Assembly: GCA_006538405.1 (NCBI GenBank)
Contig: BJKQ01000004.1
Coordinates: forward strand, 682,001-746,000
Length of the DNA: 64,000 nucleotides
Source: Hansfordia pulvinata
Taxonomy: Eukaryota > Ascomycota > Sordariomycetes > Xylariales
Reading direction: 5' to 3'
Notes under the pieces: model-generated
What the model was told of the DNA's origin: nothing
Databases searched by the model: none
What the model saw: the letters and a program-made list of their open reading frames with translations, nothing else
Shown here: positions 23,612 to 35,412 of the stretch, piece after piece
Position numbering within the stretch: the first letter of the stretch is position 1
Layout: each line of letters starts with the position of its first letter
Made by a program: the position numbers and the translations under genes

Positions 23612-25384
23612 CTACGCGGCGGCCGGCTCCCGCCCTAACGCGGCGGGCCTGCCGCCGATCTTGTCCTTGCCGCCCATCCACGGGCGCAGGACCTCGGGGA
23701 TGGCGACGGAGCGGTCGGCCTCGTCCCAGCCGACCTCGAGCAGGGCGGCGAGGACGCGGGGCACGGCGAGGGCGGTGCCGTTGAGGGTCCAGGGGTAGAG
23801 CAGCTGACCCGCGGCGGAGTCGGCGCGCAGGCGCGTGTTGAGGCGGCGGGTCTGGTAGTCGGTGCACATGCTGGCGCTGGTGACCTCGCCCCAGCCGGCG
23901 CTGCCGGCGTGGCCGCGGCGGCTGGGGAAGAAGGCCTCGATGTCGCACTTGCGGGCGGCGGAGGCGCCTAGGTCGGCCGTGGGCATCTCGAGGACGCGGC
24001 AGGCCAGGCCCAGCGAGCCGAGGATCTCCGTCTGGATGTCGAGCATCTCGTCGAACAGCTCGGCCGCTACGCCGCCGTCACTGCCGCCGCCGCCACTACC
24101 GCCGCCGCCGCCGCACGGCGGGGCCGCCCAGGCGAACATCTCGACCTTGGTGAACTCGTGCACGCGGTACAGGCCCTTGGTGTCGGCGCCGCGGGCGCCG
24201 GCCTCGGCGCGGTAGCACCGGGAGACGGCCACGTGGCGCAGCGGGGTCTCGGACTCGTCGAGCACGGCGTTGGCCTTCATGCCGGCCAGGGGGATCTCGG
24301 CGGTGCCGGCGAGGCAGTGCTCGGGCGGCCGCGGGCGGCGTCGGCGGCGGACTGCTGGAGGGTGTAGATCTGCTGCTCGCCGCTCTGGTCGCGCGGCTGG
24401 AAGCCGCAGGCGGCGGCGATGTGGCTGTACACGACGCTGGGCGGCGCCACCTGGCCCCAGCCGTGGCGGGTGACGACGGCCAGCGTGTACGCCACCAGGG
24501 CCTGCTCGAGCTGTGCGCCCTCGTTCATCAGGTAGTACCACCCCCAGCCGGAGCTGGTGCCGGCGCTGGCGAAGTCGAGCAGGCCCAGCTCGGTGCCGAT
24601 GTCGACGTGGGAGCGGGGCTCGCCGGCGACGGCGGGCGCGGAGCCGGTGGTCGCCGCCGCCGGGTTGCTGCCGGCGTCGGCGTCGTGGTTGATGTAGCTC
24701 AGGAGGACGGCCTCCTCGCCGCGGGGGTCTCGTCCGAGGTCAGGTTGGGGATGGCGAGGGCGAGGGACTCGATCTCGGCGGAGAGGCGGGACTCTTCGGC
24801 CTCGAAGGCGGACAGGCTCTGCTTGGCGAGGCGGGCCTCCTCGAGGGCCGCCTGCTTGCCCTGGGGTCCTGGGCGGAGGCGGCGATGCGGCGGTGCAGCT
24901 CCTTGGAGCGGCCGCGCAGGCCCTTGGCGTCGCGCTGGACGGCCTGCCAGCGGGCGAAGAGGTCGACGATGCGGGCGGGGTAGGCGGCCTGGGCCTTGTA
25001 GTTGCGGTCGAGGCAGTTCTGCTCGTGGAGGGCGGGGTTCTGGCGGATGTGCTTGATGTCGACGTTGGGGTGCAGGTTGGTGGCCGGGCGCAGGGCCGAG
25101 GGGGCAGGGCCGCCGACATCTGGCAGGTCGGTCTTGACGTCCGCCTGGGCCGCGGCGGCCGTGGCCGACAGCAGCCGCGCCGTGGGCGCTGAGAGCAGGC
25201 TAGACGTGGACGGGGCTGAGGCGAGAGCCGGCGGCGGGCGGCGGCTTGGGTTGGTGGTGGTGGTGGTTAGCAGCGTGCGTGCCGTCGTGGCCAGTCCCCG
25301 GGCGCGAGCCTGGGGACGGGCGCGCATGCGGAGAGCGGTGCGGCATTGCAGGCACACGAAGGGGGCTGACGGGAGAGGTCGCAT
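23612..25384 (-). CDS. dia4: Seryl-tRNA synthetase, probably mitochondrial
   Basis: Single exon, about 591 residues once three apparent one-base losses are allowed for: at the G runs (plus strand) at 24863-24866, 24723-24727 and 24323-24325. The span plus three bases is exactly 592 codons. The enzyme is a class II aminoacyl-tRNA synthetase charging tRNA-Ser. An Arg/Ser/Thr-rich, acid-poor leader of about 80 residues (MRPLPSAPFVCLQ, RARGLATTART) suggests mitochondrial import, like yeast Dia4. The antiparallel tRNA-binding coiled-coil arm follows (about 110-230, VDIKHIRQNP through EEARLAKQSLSAF). The catalytic core includes ELGLLDFASA, the motif 2 region CYRAEAGARGADTKGLYRVHEF and motif 3 YPWTLNGTALAVPR. 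A Gly/Ser-rich low-complexity insertion (GGGGGSGGGGSDGG) sits after FAWAAPPC. Confidence 0.88.
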
Positions 25385-25980
25385 GGCTGCTGGAGGAGGG
25401 GGAGGAAGGCAGGCGTGGAGAAGAAGTGGTGAAAGGGGACGAGCCGACTTGTTGAGGCTCGTCAGTTGTAGCTTTAACCAGATTTTTCAAACTCGGGAAC
25501 TGATGAATGAAATGAAGCAGTCAGGTACAAAGGTACAGACGCAATGGGCCGATGAGATGAGGTCGGCAGTTGCGACGAAGCTGTCGCGAACGAGCGAGCG
25601 GTTGCCTTGACGCGCGCGCGACTGCCAAAAAATCGTCTGGACGCCTCGTAATCGTACGTCACTCGTAAAGGTAGCGTCGATACCTCGTACCTCAAGTTAC
25701 TCGTACTAGGTATCACGACTACCTCTCTTTTCGAAGTGAGCTATTCCAATAGGAGACAGTACCTAATACACTACATATCGCGCTCGGCGCTGGAAGCTGT
25801 GCTACGAGGGCGAATATCTGATAGATGCACGTACTCGATGTTGAAGTAGCCATGAGCTGACAGCATGAGACGCTTACATGATGTACGGCACTGGGGTACA
25901 TCAAATGTCAGAACTTGACTCATTCCCAGTCCACACGGGTTCTTTCCAGTCAATCACCGGTGTCTTCTCAGTCTTCTGCC
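25385..25980. other. Intergenic region upstream of seryl-tRNA synthetase
   Basis: Promoter side of the synthetase and 3' side of the rhodopsin-domain gene. Around 25640-25760 it contains several cgtac/tactcgtac units, including ACTCGTAC at 25699, and is AT-richer than the flanking genes. No gene is supported. Confidence 0.45.
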
Positions 25981-27578
25981 CTACACTTTACTCTCGGGGC
26001 CCTCGATTGCAACCTCGCCCATGACAGCCCTGCCGATGGTGGTCTGAGAGCTGCGCCGGGTCGAAGGCGCCGACGAGAGTCTGCCGTCGGACCTACAAGC
26101 CTGCGCGCTGCTCTCCATCTTCCCATGCTCAAGTCCAGCGGCGCCGGGGTGGATCGTCTGCTCGCTGCTGTTAGCATAATAGGGTGGCCCCGTCGTCGCG
26201 TCCTCACTCGCCGCCGCCGCCTCCTCCTCGCCCCCCGAAAGCGACAGCCACCCTCTCAGCTCTACCGCGCTGCCCTTGAGGCTCCGCGGGTGAACATCCC
26301 GGGACCGGCCGCTCGTCGTCGAAGGCCCAGCATGCCCGCCTTGTCCGAGACGCGATGACCCTCCTCCCCCCGTGCACCGCCGGCCGGCCGCGGTCGCCAC
26401 CCCCCGCCTGCGCCTGCGCCTGCGCCTGCGCTCTCGCAGCCAGCTCGCGAGCGTCGGCAGGCAGTGCAGGCTGCCGCCGAAGATGCTCAGGTTCAGCTCG
26501 ACGGCGGCCCAGATGGTGATCCCCGAGCTCGCCCAGATCCTGTCCCCGGTGCCGCCGCCGTTGACGATCACGGCGGCCCGGACGGCGGCCGCGCCGCTGA
26601 CGAGCGCGCCGAAGCCCAGCACGACCATAAGCAGGGCCCGTGTGCGAAGGCTCATGTTCAGGTTCCACTGTGTGCGGGTTTCCTCTCGGTATCAGCAGCA
26701 GTCCAGCAAGAAGGGGGTTTAAATGAAGAACTCGCGCTCGGGTTGGACCTTACCAGCAAAGGCACGGGGATCAGGATGCCCAGACACAGATCCGAGAGGA
26801 TGCTGCAGGCCGAGTTGAGCCACCCAAAGGCCTGGGTCGTCTCCCGGGGCGAGCACTCGGTCTGGATGGCGTCGTCCCAGAAAGCGCGGATGTCGCGGCA
26901 GGCGAACAGCATGGCCTGGACCGGTTGCTCGTGTCAGCCAGTTATTATGAGGGGTTCATGGCGTTCGAAGCCAGCTAAGACAGAGAGAGAGGGAGAGAGA
27001 GAGAGGGAGAGAGGCGGGAGGAGTTTGCTCCACTCACAAAAGTGCAGACGACCGTGTAGACGGTAACGAGCACTAGGACGGAGACGATGGCCAGGCGGTA
27101 CCTGGTCTGCGAGGAGGCCGTGATGCGCAGCAGCGTCGCGGCGACGGCGAGCTTGGCGAGGCCCGGGCCGAGGGTGTAGACGACCTGCGAGCAGAAATTC
27201 CACCTGAGCGCCGTCTCGTATTCGGGCCTCGGGACGCGCCAGGACAGCCGGCCGGCCCCGTGGGCGACGCCCAGGATCGTGAAGGCTTGGCCGGCCGCGG
27301 ACAACCCCATGGCCAAGCCATCAGCAGGTCCTGGGGAAATACGCAGCTGTCAGCCTTGACCTTGCGGGCCATGTCGGAGGTCGGAGGTGGATATTATGGG
27401 GAAGACGCGATGCAGGCCAACTCACATCCCAGCCAAGGCTGTAGACCACGAAGATGCGGACAAAAAGCCGCAGGGCCACGGCGACCAGCGCGGCAAGGGT
27501 CATGACCAGAGTCTCGGCCAAGATGGTCGGCCCGTGGTCGTCGTGGTCGTCCGGTACTGCCCGCAGCAGAGGCGCCAT
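25981..27578 (-). CDS. Fungal rhodopsin-domain (SAT4/Pth11-like) integral membrane protein
   Basis: Four exons: 27578-27426, 27330-27038, 26915-26754 and 26667-25981. Introns have GTGAGT, GTGAGT and GTAAGG donors. Exons 1, 3 and 4 are whole codons; exon 2 (293 bases) is one base short, because GWD-DLLMA and LAMGLSAAGQ lie in different frames around 27316. Allowing that loss gives about 431 residues. Hydrophobic segments fit a seven-helix layout (e.g. ETLVMTLAALVAVALRLF; RLAIVSVLVLVTVYTVVCTF; ILSDLCLGILIPVPLL; ALLMVVLGFGALVSGAAAV; ITIWAAVELNLSIFGGSL). The CRDIRAFWD loop and the W-E-N-x-x end of helix 7 are family hallmarks. The cytosolic tail carries an Arg run and a Gly/Ser/Thr-rich stretch. 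Members are plasma-membrane proteins of mostly unknown ligand; Pth11 senses surfaces in Magnaporthe. Confidence 0.78.
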
Positions 27579-29620
27579 GTCGTCGTCGGCAGCTCACGGG
27601 GAGTGGCGGTATGACCGAAGGGCAGCCGCACGGGTGGCCGTCTTCTCTTGTGCGCGACATCAGCGCTCTCATATGGCTGGGACCGGAGCAGCGCAGCGCA
27701 GGCCCCTTTACGGTGCGGCGTGAGAGTTGCAGCTTCGACCGTCCATGCTCGCGATCGGACCCTCTCGATTCCAAGTTATCTCTCTCTCTCTCTCTCTCTC
27801 TCTACGCTCGTATCTCTTTCTCTGCCTTTCTTTCTGTGGGGGGCCTGAAGAGAGGAGCGGAGAGGAGAGGAGAGGGGAGGGGAGAAGAGGACGATCCGGC
27901 TTTACCACCGCGTCGGAACCCTATCACGTCGTCCTCTGCCCTCAGCGTGGCAGCGCAACAGCTGCGAAACTGCAATGCCGTCCTGAGAAGCCATCGAACA
28001 CTAACTCAGGTAGTTGGTACGCGTACGGGCGAGTACCGTCGCTTGGGCCCCTCGCGTAGCTACACCGGCCACGGGTAGCGTGGGTGCGTACGCGTAGCTC
28101 GAGACGCCAATCGCCGAGAGAACCAACAGACAGACGAACCAACACACGACCGCGAAGAAGGCAACTACGACGACACCAACGCCAGTGCAGCTGTCATCGG
28201 GGTTGGTGGCTTGGTCGGTTCCTGCCAGGCAGGGGAGGGTGGTCTTTGGATGGACCGCGCGGCCCCTCCCTCCACAACCACAACCCCACCGCCACCACCT
28301 CACGATCAGCCTCCGCCATCGTCGAGGAGATCTGCGCATCGTGACACGCAGTAGCGGCGTCTCAACTTGACTACCAGCCCCGCCCCGTACAAGCACGAGT
28401 ACCCGCAAAGTCGGGGCCTGCTCGCTCCGTGGAAGACACGCCGGCGCGGCAGAGTGCATACTCGTACACCTGGCAAGGCTAGATTAAGCCGCGACTAAGG
28501 CATTGATCTATCAGGCTTGTGGGAGGGGCTGTTGGCGGAGGTCCGGAGCCACACGAGTGAGTAGACGGGACGGCCGAACCGCGACGCCGGCGCATGGAGG
28601 CGTTTTCCCGCCACTCTGATTGGGCCGCTGCTCGACTCTCTCTGTGTGTGTCCGTCTGTCCGTCACCTCCAGAACGGCGGAAAAGGTGGTAACATGCCAG
28701 ATCGGTCAGCCGTCGCATACCGCCTTCGCCCCTGTCCGCCGCCGATTCTCCGTGATGTGAAGGGACGGCGCGAGAAAGGGAACGAAAAAAAGACAAAAGG
28801 CTGCGACTCTTTTCCACTTGACTGGACAGCCGTTCCAGGTCACAAAAGTCCCTCGGGCCCGAACCTGCCCCGAGTCGCCCCTACTGGCTGCCCGGCCCTC
28901 TGTCTCTCTTTCTTTCTGGTCGCGAGGGTCGGATGGCGTGCTTGATCCGGAGGCCGACGGCGAGCCGCTAATGCTGCGTCTGCCGCTTCTTCTTCTTCAT
29001 GTCCGCCACAGCCTCGTCGGTCATCGGCGGTGTTCGCGATGTTCCCGCTCCGTTCCCCCAGGCGGCCAAGGCAGATAGCCCAAGGCGAAGGCAAGGGGTT
29101 ACTGAATTGCATGGATCCCGGCCCGGCGCGGCCCTGCCCACCCGTACGCAGCGATGATGGGGGTGGTGGGGTGGTGGTGATGATGCCTGGCCTCGAGGAC
29201 ACCCCGGCCGGAGCCCGACGCTTCAGCTCCGTGGCATTATTGTTCCCCTCCGCCAATCAACAACAAATGGTACGCATGGGGAGTGGGAGAGCCGTGCTGT
29301 CATGCATGTTACCTTTCGTTGCGCCGGGCTTGGGCTGCACTGCTGGGAATAGAGCAGAGATGGAGAGGAGGGGGGTAAGGGAAGACTGAGCCAAGAGGAA
29401 CAGAGAGAGAGAGGGAGACAAATTCAGCACCATTGGCCTTGTTGCGTCCAAGCCTGACGTTGAAAGTGCGAGTACAAAACGGCCTCGATGCCCCCGACCC
29501 TGTTGTGAGAAAGAGAAGCTGGGTAGGGAAGAGGAACACGAAGGAGAAGAAGAACACCCTCCGACCCATCTTCTTTCTACGCACTTGAAGGGCCAGCAGA
29601 AAATCGTCATAATTTCCTAC
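27579..29620. other. Intergenic region upstream of tyrosinase
   Basis: About 2 kb between divergent genes. A (TC)n microsatellite lies at 27779-27803 and a G/A-rich block of gagagg units at 27848-27892. A minus-strand open frame at 28001-28459 contains one hydrophobic stretch but no recognised domain, and I do not call it. ACTCGTAC occurs at 28460. Sequence just upstream of the tyrosinase start is A/G-rich leader. Confidence 0.45.
27779..27803. repeat. (TC)n microsatellite
   Basis: Uninterrupted TC dinucleotide run of about 12 units in the intergenic region upstream of the rhodopsin-domain gene. Confidence 0.9.
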
Positions 29621-31240
29621 ATGATGTTTCTCCGCAACGCTCTTCTCTCGGCTCTGTCGGCGGCCGCTCTGGCCGGCGCGGGGCCGGCGCGGTGGGGCTC
29701 TTTCGGGCCCGGGCACCTCGACGTTGGCGACGACATGGCCCACGATATCGACGTGCTCGCGCAGCTCGTCAGGCGGGCCTACTCGCAGACCAAGCTGAGC
29801 CTCACGAGCCGCAGCAGCAGCAGCAGCAACAACAGCAACCATGACAACTCCACCGGCTCCCAGTGCACGTGGGAAAACATCCGAGTCCGCAAGGAGTGGT
29901 GAGTCGTCTCTCTCTTCGTCACCCGCCCCTGGCCACAACAACAACAACAACAACCACAGCTCCATGAACTCCCTGAACAGCCTTCTTCTAACTGAAAAAC
30001 GACGGGAACCAGGGGCATGCTCACGGGCGCGGAGCGGATCGCGTACACGGACGCGGTGCGGTGCCTGCAGTCGCGGCCGGCGCGGTCGCCGCGGTCGCTG
30101 GTGCCGGGGGCGCGCAGCCGGTACGACGACTTTGTGGTGACGCACATGAACCAGACGGGCCTCGTGCACAACACGGCCAACTTCCTGTCGTGGCACCGGT
30201 ACTACGTGTGGCTGTACGAGGAGGCACTGCGGGAGGAGTGCGGGTACACGGGGTATCAGCCTGTCAGTCTTCTGTTTCTCTCTCTCTCTCTCTATCACCT
30301 TTCCCCCCTTTCCTCCCTGTCTCTATATATATACCGGTCTATACTGACATTAGCCACCGGCAGTACTGGGACTGGACCATCACCGCGCAGACCGGCCTGC
30401 ACGCGTCGCCCATCTTCGACGGCAGCCCGACGTCCATGTCCGGCGACGGCGCCCCGGTCCCAGGCCAGCCCCCGATGAACATGACCAGCAGCGACCCCCT
30501 GGCGCCGCCGGTGGTCATCCCCGCCGGCACGGGCGGCGGGTGCGTCACCTCGGGCCCCTTCGCCGGGATGACGGTCAACCTGGGGCCCGTCCTCCTGCCG
30601 CAGCCGGGCGGGGGCTGATCGACCTGAGGGTCAGCAGGGGGGCCTCGAACCCGATACCGGGGGCAAGCAACAGCAACGCCAGCTCGCCCGCGCTGTTCGC
30701 GCACAACCCGCGCTGCCTGCGCCGCTCGCTCACCGTCGAGAGCAACCGGCTGTTCGCCAACGCCAGCTCCGTGGCCTCGCTGGTGGCTCGGAGCGCCGAC
30801 GTCGGCGAGTTCCAGGCCGTCCTGCAGGGGAGCGCTCCCGGGAGGGGCGCCTGGGGACCCCACGGGGGCGGGCACTACGCGCTGGGCGGGGACCCGGGGA
30901 GGGACCCGTACGTGTCCCCCGGGGATCCCGTGTTCTTCCTGCACCACGCCATGCTGGACCGGGTGTGGTGGGTTTGGCAGATGCAGGTGGAGGCGGCGGA
31001 GGAACAGGGACAGGGACGGGAACAGAAAGGAGGAGAGGGGCGGCGAGTGGTAGCAGCAGCAGCAGCAGGGTCTGGGGCCCCGGGGCGCTCATGGGGACCA
31101 ACACGCAGCTCAACCAGCCGCCCAGCGCCAACACCACGCTCGACGACTGGCTGGGCTACGGGTTCGCCGCCGGCCCGGCCCGCCGGATCAGGGAGGCGAT
31201 GAGCACCACGGCCGGGGCGTTTTGCTACGTCTATCTGTGA
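29621..31240 (+). CDS. Secreted tyrosinase (type 3 copper protein)
   Basis: Three exons: 29621-29898, 30013-30262 and 30364-31240. The last exon has two apparent missing Gs, near 30607-30611 and 31081-31084. With these allowed for the coding length is exactly 469 codons. An N-terminal signal peptide is visible (MMFLRNALLSALSAAALAGA). The CuA site comprises H137, H145 and H154 in THMNQTG, LVHN and LSWHR. CuB includes GGHYALGG and FLHHAMLD. The YWDWT strand after CuA and the C-terminal TTAGAFCYVY are typical of short ascomycete secreted tyrosinases. Such enzymes hydroxylate or oxidise phenols to quinones, as in pigment or secondary-metabolite formation. A Ser/Asn-rich linker (about residues 70-80) and several N-glycosylation sequons (NHT/NMT/NAS types) fit secretion. 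No C-terminal lid domain is visible. Confidence 0.85.
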
Positions 31241-31273
31241 GGGCTGGTGTCCGGCTGGACGGGAGTTGCGAAA

Positions 31274-31311
31274 GGGGGGGGGGGGTTTGGGGGGGGGGGG
31301 GGGGAGGGGGG
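31274..31311 (+). repeat. G-run cluster, potential G-quadruplex
   Basis: G12-TTT-G16-A-G6 beginning 34 bases after the tyrosinase stop codon. It has enough G to form several alternative four-stranded structures in DNA or in the 3' untranslated RNA. Run lengths from any sequencing method are unreliable here. Confidence 0.8.
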
Positions 31312-31819
31312 TTTGTGAGATTCGAAGTTTGGTTAGCGAAGGAGAGTGAGGTTGAGAGGGTGGGATAGAGTGGTCCTGTTAGTGGTTGAATGTGAGGGTT
31401 GCTTGCGGTTGCTGGTGGTAGTCTTCTTTACTCCTTTCTTTTTTCTTCTCCTTCGTCTTTTTCCTTATTACTTCCCTTCTTAGTGTCCTCCACAGATTGA
31501 CATTTTTTCGGTACTACCCTAATAAAGTTTGACAGCCCCTTTGACGTATCCCAGGCATCTTCATCTTCAGAGACGATAGTGGCAACAGTGACCCCGGCGT
31601 GCAGTCCCAGACAGTTCCCGCTGAGCCCACTCACCGACAATATCGTCTCTCTTCACCGAGGTCTTATCCCAGCAACTGATCGCGGCGGTAAGTGTCGTTA
31701 TTTAAGTTATTCATAACAGCTGCCCCTCCTTAGTGCAGGATGATTTGTCCGACCACAGCAGTATCAATCAAAACCTCGACCCGTCCCGCTTCTTCCGTTG
31801 TGATTCCCCGAGTTAAGTG

Positions 31820-31821
<2 letters not shown>

Positions 31822-31856
<35 letters not shown>
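31822..31856 (+). repeat. 35-base poly(T) tract
   Basis: Uninterrupted T run between the convergent tyrosinase and rhodopsin-domain genes. On the minus strand it is poly(A). It could be a microsatellite or the trace of a retroposed transcript tail, but no retroposon body is recognisable beside it. Confidence 0.85.
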
Positions 31857-31860
<4 letters not shown>

Positions 31861-32096
31861 GAGCCAGCACTCTTTCTAAACCTGCTCACCTACAATCTCA
31901 TCTGCTGTCAACGAGGCTGCCCAGATTCCCTCAACGCTCTGTAATAAAAGGGGGTAACAGGAGAACCCGCCGGATCAGCGCACACATCACAGCCTTGTCA
32001 CGAGACAGACCACATGAAGAGAGAGAGAGAGAACAATAAAGAACGAGCACGAATCTGCGCGTGTTTGAATCGAGAAGGCAAACAGAACAAAAATCA

Positions 32097-34150
32097 TCAT
32101 CTGTTATCAAAGTAGCTCTTCTTATGGAACGCGCGGGGCGGCGCCCGTGGTATGCCGCTGTTGCTGTTGCTGCTGCCGCGCCTCGCCGCCGCCTGCTGGT
32201 GGTGGTGGTGGTAACTGTCTCCTCCTCCTCCTTCTTCCAGCGACGAGACGGTGATCTCGTCCACCTTGCCCAGCTGGTGATGATGCCCCGCACCACCACC
32301 ACCCGTCAGCGGCGCCTCGGCCGAGTCGTCCTCCGCGAACTGGTGCGAGCCGCCGTCGCGGCCCCAGTACCTCCCCATCTCGATGTCGCCGCCGGGTCCC
32401 TCCTTCTGCTTGACGTAGCCGTCGTTGTAGTGGGGGTGGTGATTGACGACGGCGGCGGCGGACGACGACCCCCGGCGACCTCCTCCTCCTCCTGTCCCCA
32501 TACCACCACCACCCATCATGATCTTGGAGGACCAACGCGTCGAGTGGCGGAGCGGGAGCGTCTGGCGGCGCAGCACCGACTGCCGGGCCTCGGAGGTCGA
32601 GGCCGTCTTGTTGTTGTTGTTGTTGTTGAAGGACGCCGGGTCGTTGACGTAGTAGTCGGTCGAGAACTGCAGGATGGGCTGGAGCAGGCGCTTGAGCTGC
32701 GGCGCGCAGGCGGCGATGTAGCCGACGTTGAGCTGGAGACTGGTTTTTGTTGTCACAGAGATCAGCTTGAGTCCGTGCGGTGAAGATTCTGGGGGGAGAG
32801 AGAGAGAGAGAGAGCAAACTTACAGGCCCAGAACTGGACGTTTACGACACTGTGTGCGGCAGGCGGGCGTGCCGATGTCAGCGAGACACGAAGGACTAAA
32901 AAAGGGAGACACCCTTTCTTAAGGCTTGGACGGGGGGCGGAACTCACAAGGTCTTGTCTTCCACCCCGAGCGCATTCTTCTGCCATATTCCCTTTACCAC
33001 CCCCAGGGCGACCGCGCTGTCGGAAATGGTGAGTTTTTCAGGTTTCATGATCGAATCTCGGCAGAGCCAGCACAGAGAGAGAGAGAGGAGAAAAACTTAC
33101 ATCCAGCCGAGCCCGAGGATGCCGATGAGGTACGCCCTCGTGCGGCGGCGGAGGTTGAGGTCCTTGATGATGGGGATAGGCAGGACGGCCAGGGCCACCT
33201 CGCTGATGATGTTGAAGACTTTGCCGGGAAAAAAAAAAAAAAAAAAAAAGACGTCAGCCCGGCTTTCATGCGAATAGAATGGGGGGATGTAGGCGAAAAG
33301 CAAGCGACAACAGGTAAAGGCTTGCTCACTCGTGTAGATCATGCCAAAGGCCTGGAACATGTGCGGGTCGAAGCAGGTGGCGCCGATGCTGTCGTCCCAC
33401 CAGCCGGCCATGGGTCTGCAGTAGGTGAAGAAGGCGATGCACATGAGCGTGCTGTACACGGACACCCACACTGTTTTTGTTTCGTTGTGCATGTCAGCGT
33501 CTCCATCTCTCTTTCTCCCTGAAGAGGGGGAAGAAGATGGGGAACGAAAGAGGAAAGAGAACCCACCTATGAGGAAGCGCAGCGGGCGGGTGATGAGGGG
33601 CCTCTTGGCGAGGCGGAAGAGCGACAGGGCCAGGGAGATCTTGAGCAGGGCCAGACCGACGATGACGAGGATGGTCTCGACAAAGACGAGCTCCTGGATG
33701 CGGACCTGCTGGCTCTGGGGCAGCGTGTCCCAGTGGCGGCCGAGGCCGTACGTGCACTGCTTGATGAAGAGGCCGAGCGAGGCCAGAGCGAAGAGCTGGA
33801 GGGTGGGCAGGGGAAGACGTCAGCAAGTGGGAGGAGAAGGAGAAGAAGAAGAAGAATAATAATAATAATATTAATAATAAGAATCAGAAGAAGAAGGGAG
33901 ACAGGCCAGTATAAGCTAAGAGAGAGAAACGAAGTGGAAACACAACGGGGTCAAGATTGCTTACAACCGACAGGCACATGATGCCGTCGTCGCGGCCGAT
34001 GGAGGACAGGATGGCGATGCGGGTGTACATGCGCATGCCCACGACGATGAGGGCGATGATGTGGAAGGTCAGAGTCACGCCGGCGATCAGCGGCAGGTTG
34101 GACTCTGCGGCCCACGCTTGTTGTTGTTGTTGGCCGCCATCGGAAGACAT
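32097..34150 (-). CDS. Second fungal rhodopsin-domain (SAT4/Pth11-like) membrane protein
   Basis: Seven exons: 34150-33965, 33795-33567, 33470-33330, 33218-33101, 33016-32948, 32849-32824 and 32739-32097. The 26-base sixth exon (VVNVQFWA) joins the last exon (LQLNVGYIAACAP) one base out of phase, so one base appears missing near 32740. With it the protein is about 408 residues. Helices include LIAGVTLTFHIIALIVVGM, ELVFVETILVIVGLALLKI and VSVYSTLMCIAFFTYC. The loop CRPMAGWWDDSIGATCF and the helix 7 W-A-C-L-Q-L-N-V-G pattern are family hallmarks. The cytosolic tail is strongly low-complexity, with runs of Asn, Gly, Ser and His. Intron 3 holds a 21-base A run (33229-33249; pyrimidine tract on the sense strand). 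Paralogous in type to the 25981-27578 gene but with different intron positions. Confidence 0.75.
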
Positions 34151-35340
34151 TGTGAGTGGTTGTCGTCGTCGTCGTCGTCGTCGTTGACGACGCCCTCCTC
34201 AAAAATTCAACACTCAGACCATACACACGCGCACTCGAAAACCCGGAATTCACACACACAACAAAGGGCCAGCCAGCCAAGATTTCTCCCGAGCTTCGCG
34301 GGGAGGGGCTTTTGTGTTCCCTTTTCAAGACATATGACAAAGGAGGGAACCGGGACCGCGTGGGGGAGGGGAAAGGAAACCTGGGAGCAAGCCCTGATAT
34401 TATGGGTATGATACATGTGGTATATTAGGTAGGTACAGGTAGGCACGTAGGTAAGGTATGAATGGAGTGATGCGTGGGATCCGGGCCCTTGGGATTTCTC
34501 TGTGCCCCCGGTTCTGCCACGATTCCCCAGAAAGAAAAGAAAGACCGGGAACCAGAACGGTGTGTGCGTCCGTCCCTGGCGGGCTTTGTCTCCGTTGACG
34601 ACCCTTGTTCGCTCATCATCATCAACACCAATCAATCAAGCAATCAATCATCCACGGATGATGGATGGATCGAGTTGGGTCGTCGAGTACGAGTAGTCCG
34701 TCCACCGCGGGCGCAACGACGCGGGACCCACAGACGGATGGAATCCACCCAGATTGATCAGTTACCGGGGGGTGTGGGTGTGTACGAGTAATAATAATAA
34801 TAAGAGTACGGGTATGAGGACTCGATCCTGTCTGTGCCGGCTCTGGCGTTGCCGACAGGGAAGAAAGACAAGGGTGGCACGACTCACGAGTGCAGGCAGT
34901 GCTTGGAGAACCGAACCGGGGTTGTTGTCTCGTGTTGTACGTGTATGTAGGTACGGAGTATCGTGTGGGTTGTTTTGGTGGTTCTCTCAGCTGACAGGCG
35001 AGGCAAGGCAGGGCAAGGCAAGGCGCGGGTGTCTGTATGTATGTATCCGCATCCGACGACTCTTTGGGGCGGATCGTGACTATACTGGAGTACTCGTACA
35101 TACGGGTACTCGTAGCTTTCAAGCGCCGGCGGCGGTACGCTCAGGGTTCGGTAAGTTAGCGGGCGGCTTCTGGAAGAGAATAGGGCCGAAAAGCACACCC
35201 TCTCTCCCTCTGCTGGTGGCTTAGCGGCGGCGTCTGCTCGCCAGAAGAAGAAGAAGAGGAAGCCCGAGAGCAGACAAGAGGGAGGACAGGAGTGAGTGGT
35301 GCTGCTATTTCGGGAGCTGCATCTCAGAACCCGCGATAAC

Positions 35341-35412
35341 ACTACTGTGAGTACTACTGTGAGTACTACTGTGAGTACTGCTGTGAGTACTACTGTGAGT
35401 ACTACTGTGAGT
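35341..35412. repeat. 12-base tandem array, six copies
   Basis: Six head-to-tail copies of ACTACTGTGAGT, one with A to G at position four. It ends eight bases before an ACTCGTAC copy at 35420. The GAGTACT junctions resemble part of the dispersed palindrome, so it may derive from it. Confidence 0.9.

Larger units (their letters stand above)
31241..32096. other. Intergenic region with extreme homopolymers
   Basis: This lies between convergent genes. A G-run cluster sits at 31274-31311 (runs of 12, 16 and 6 G separated by TTT and A), directly after the tyrosinase stop. A 35-base T run sits at 31822-31856. Around 31425-31480 the sequence is T/C-rich. No gene is supported. Confidence 0.6.

Noticed and set aside
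28001..28459. 152-codon minus-strand frame with one hydrophobic segment
   Set aside because: No family resemblance, Arg/Trp/Gly-rich N-terminal half, and it includes noncoding repeat motifs; more likely chance.
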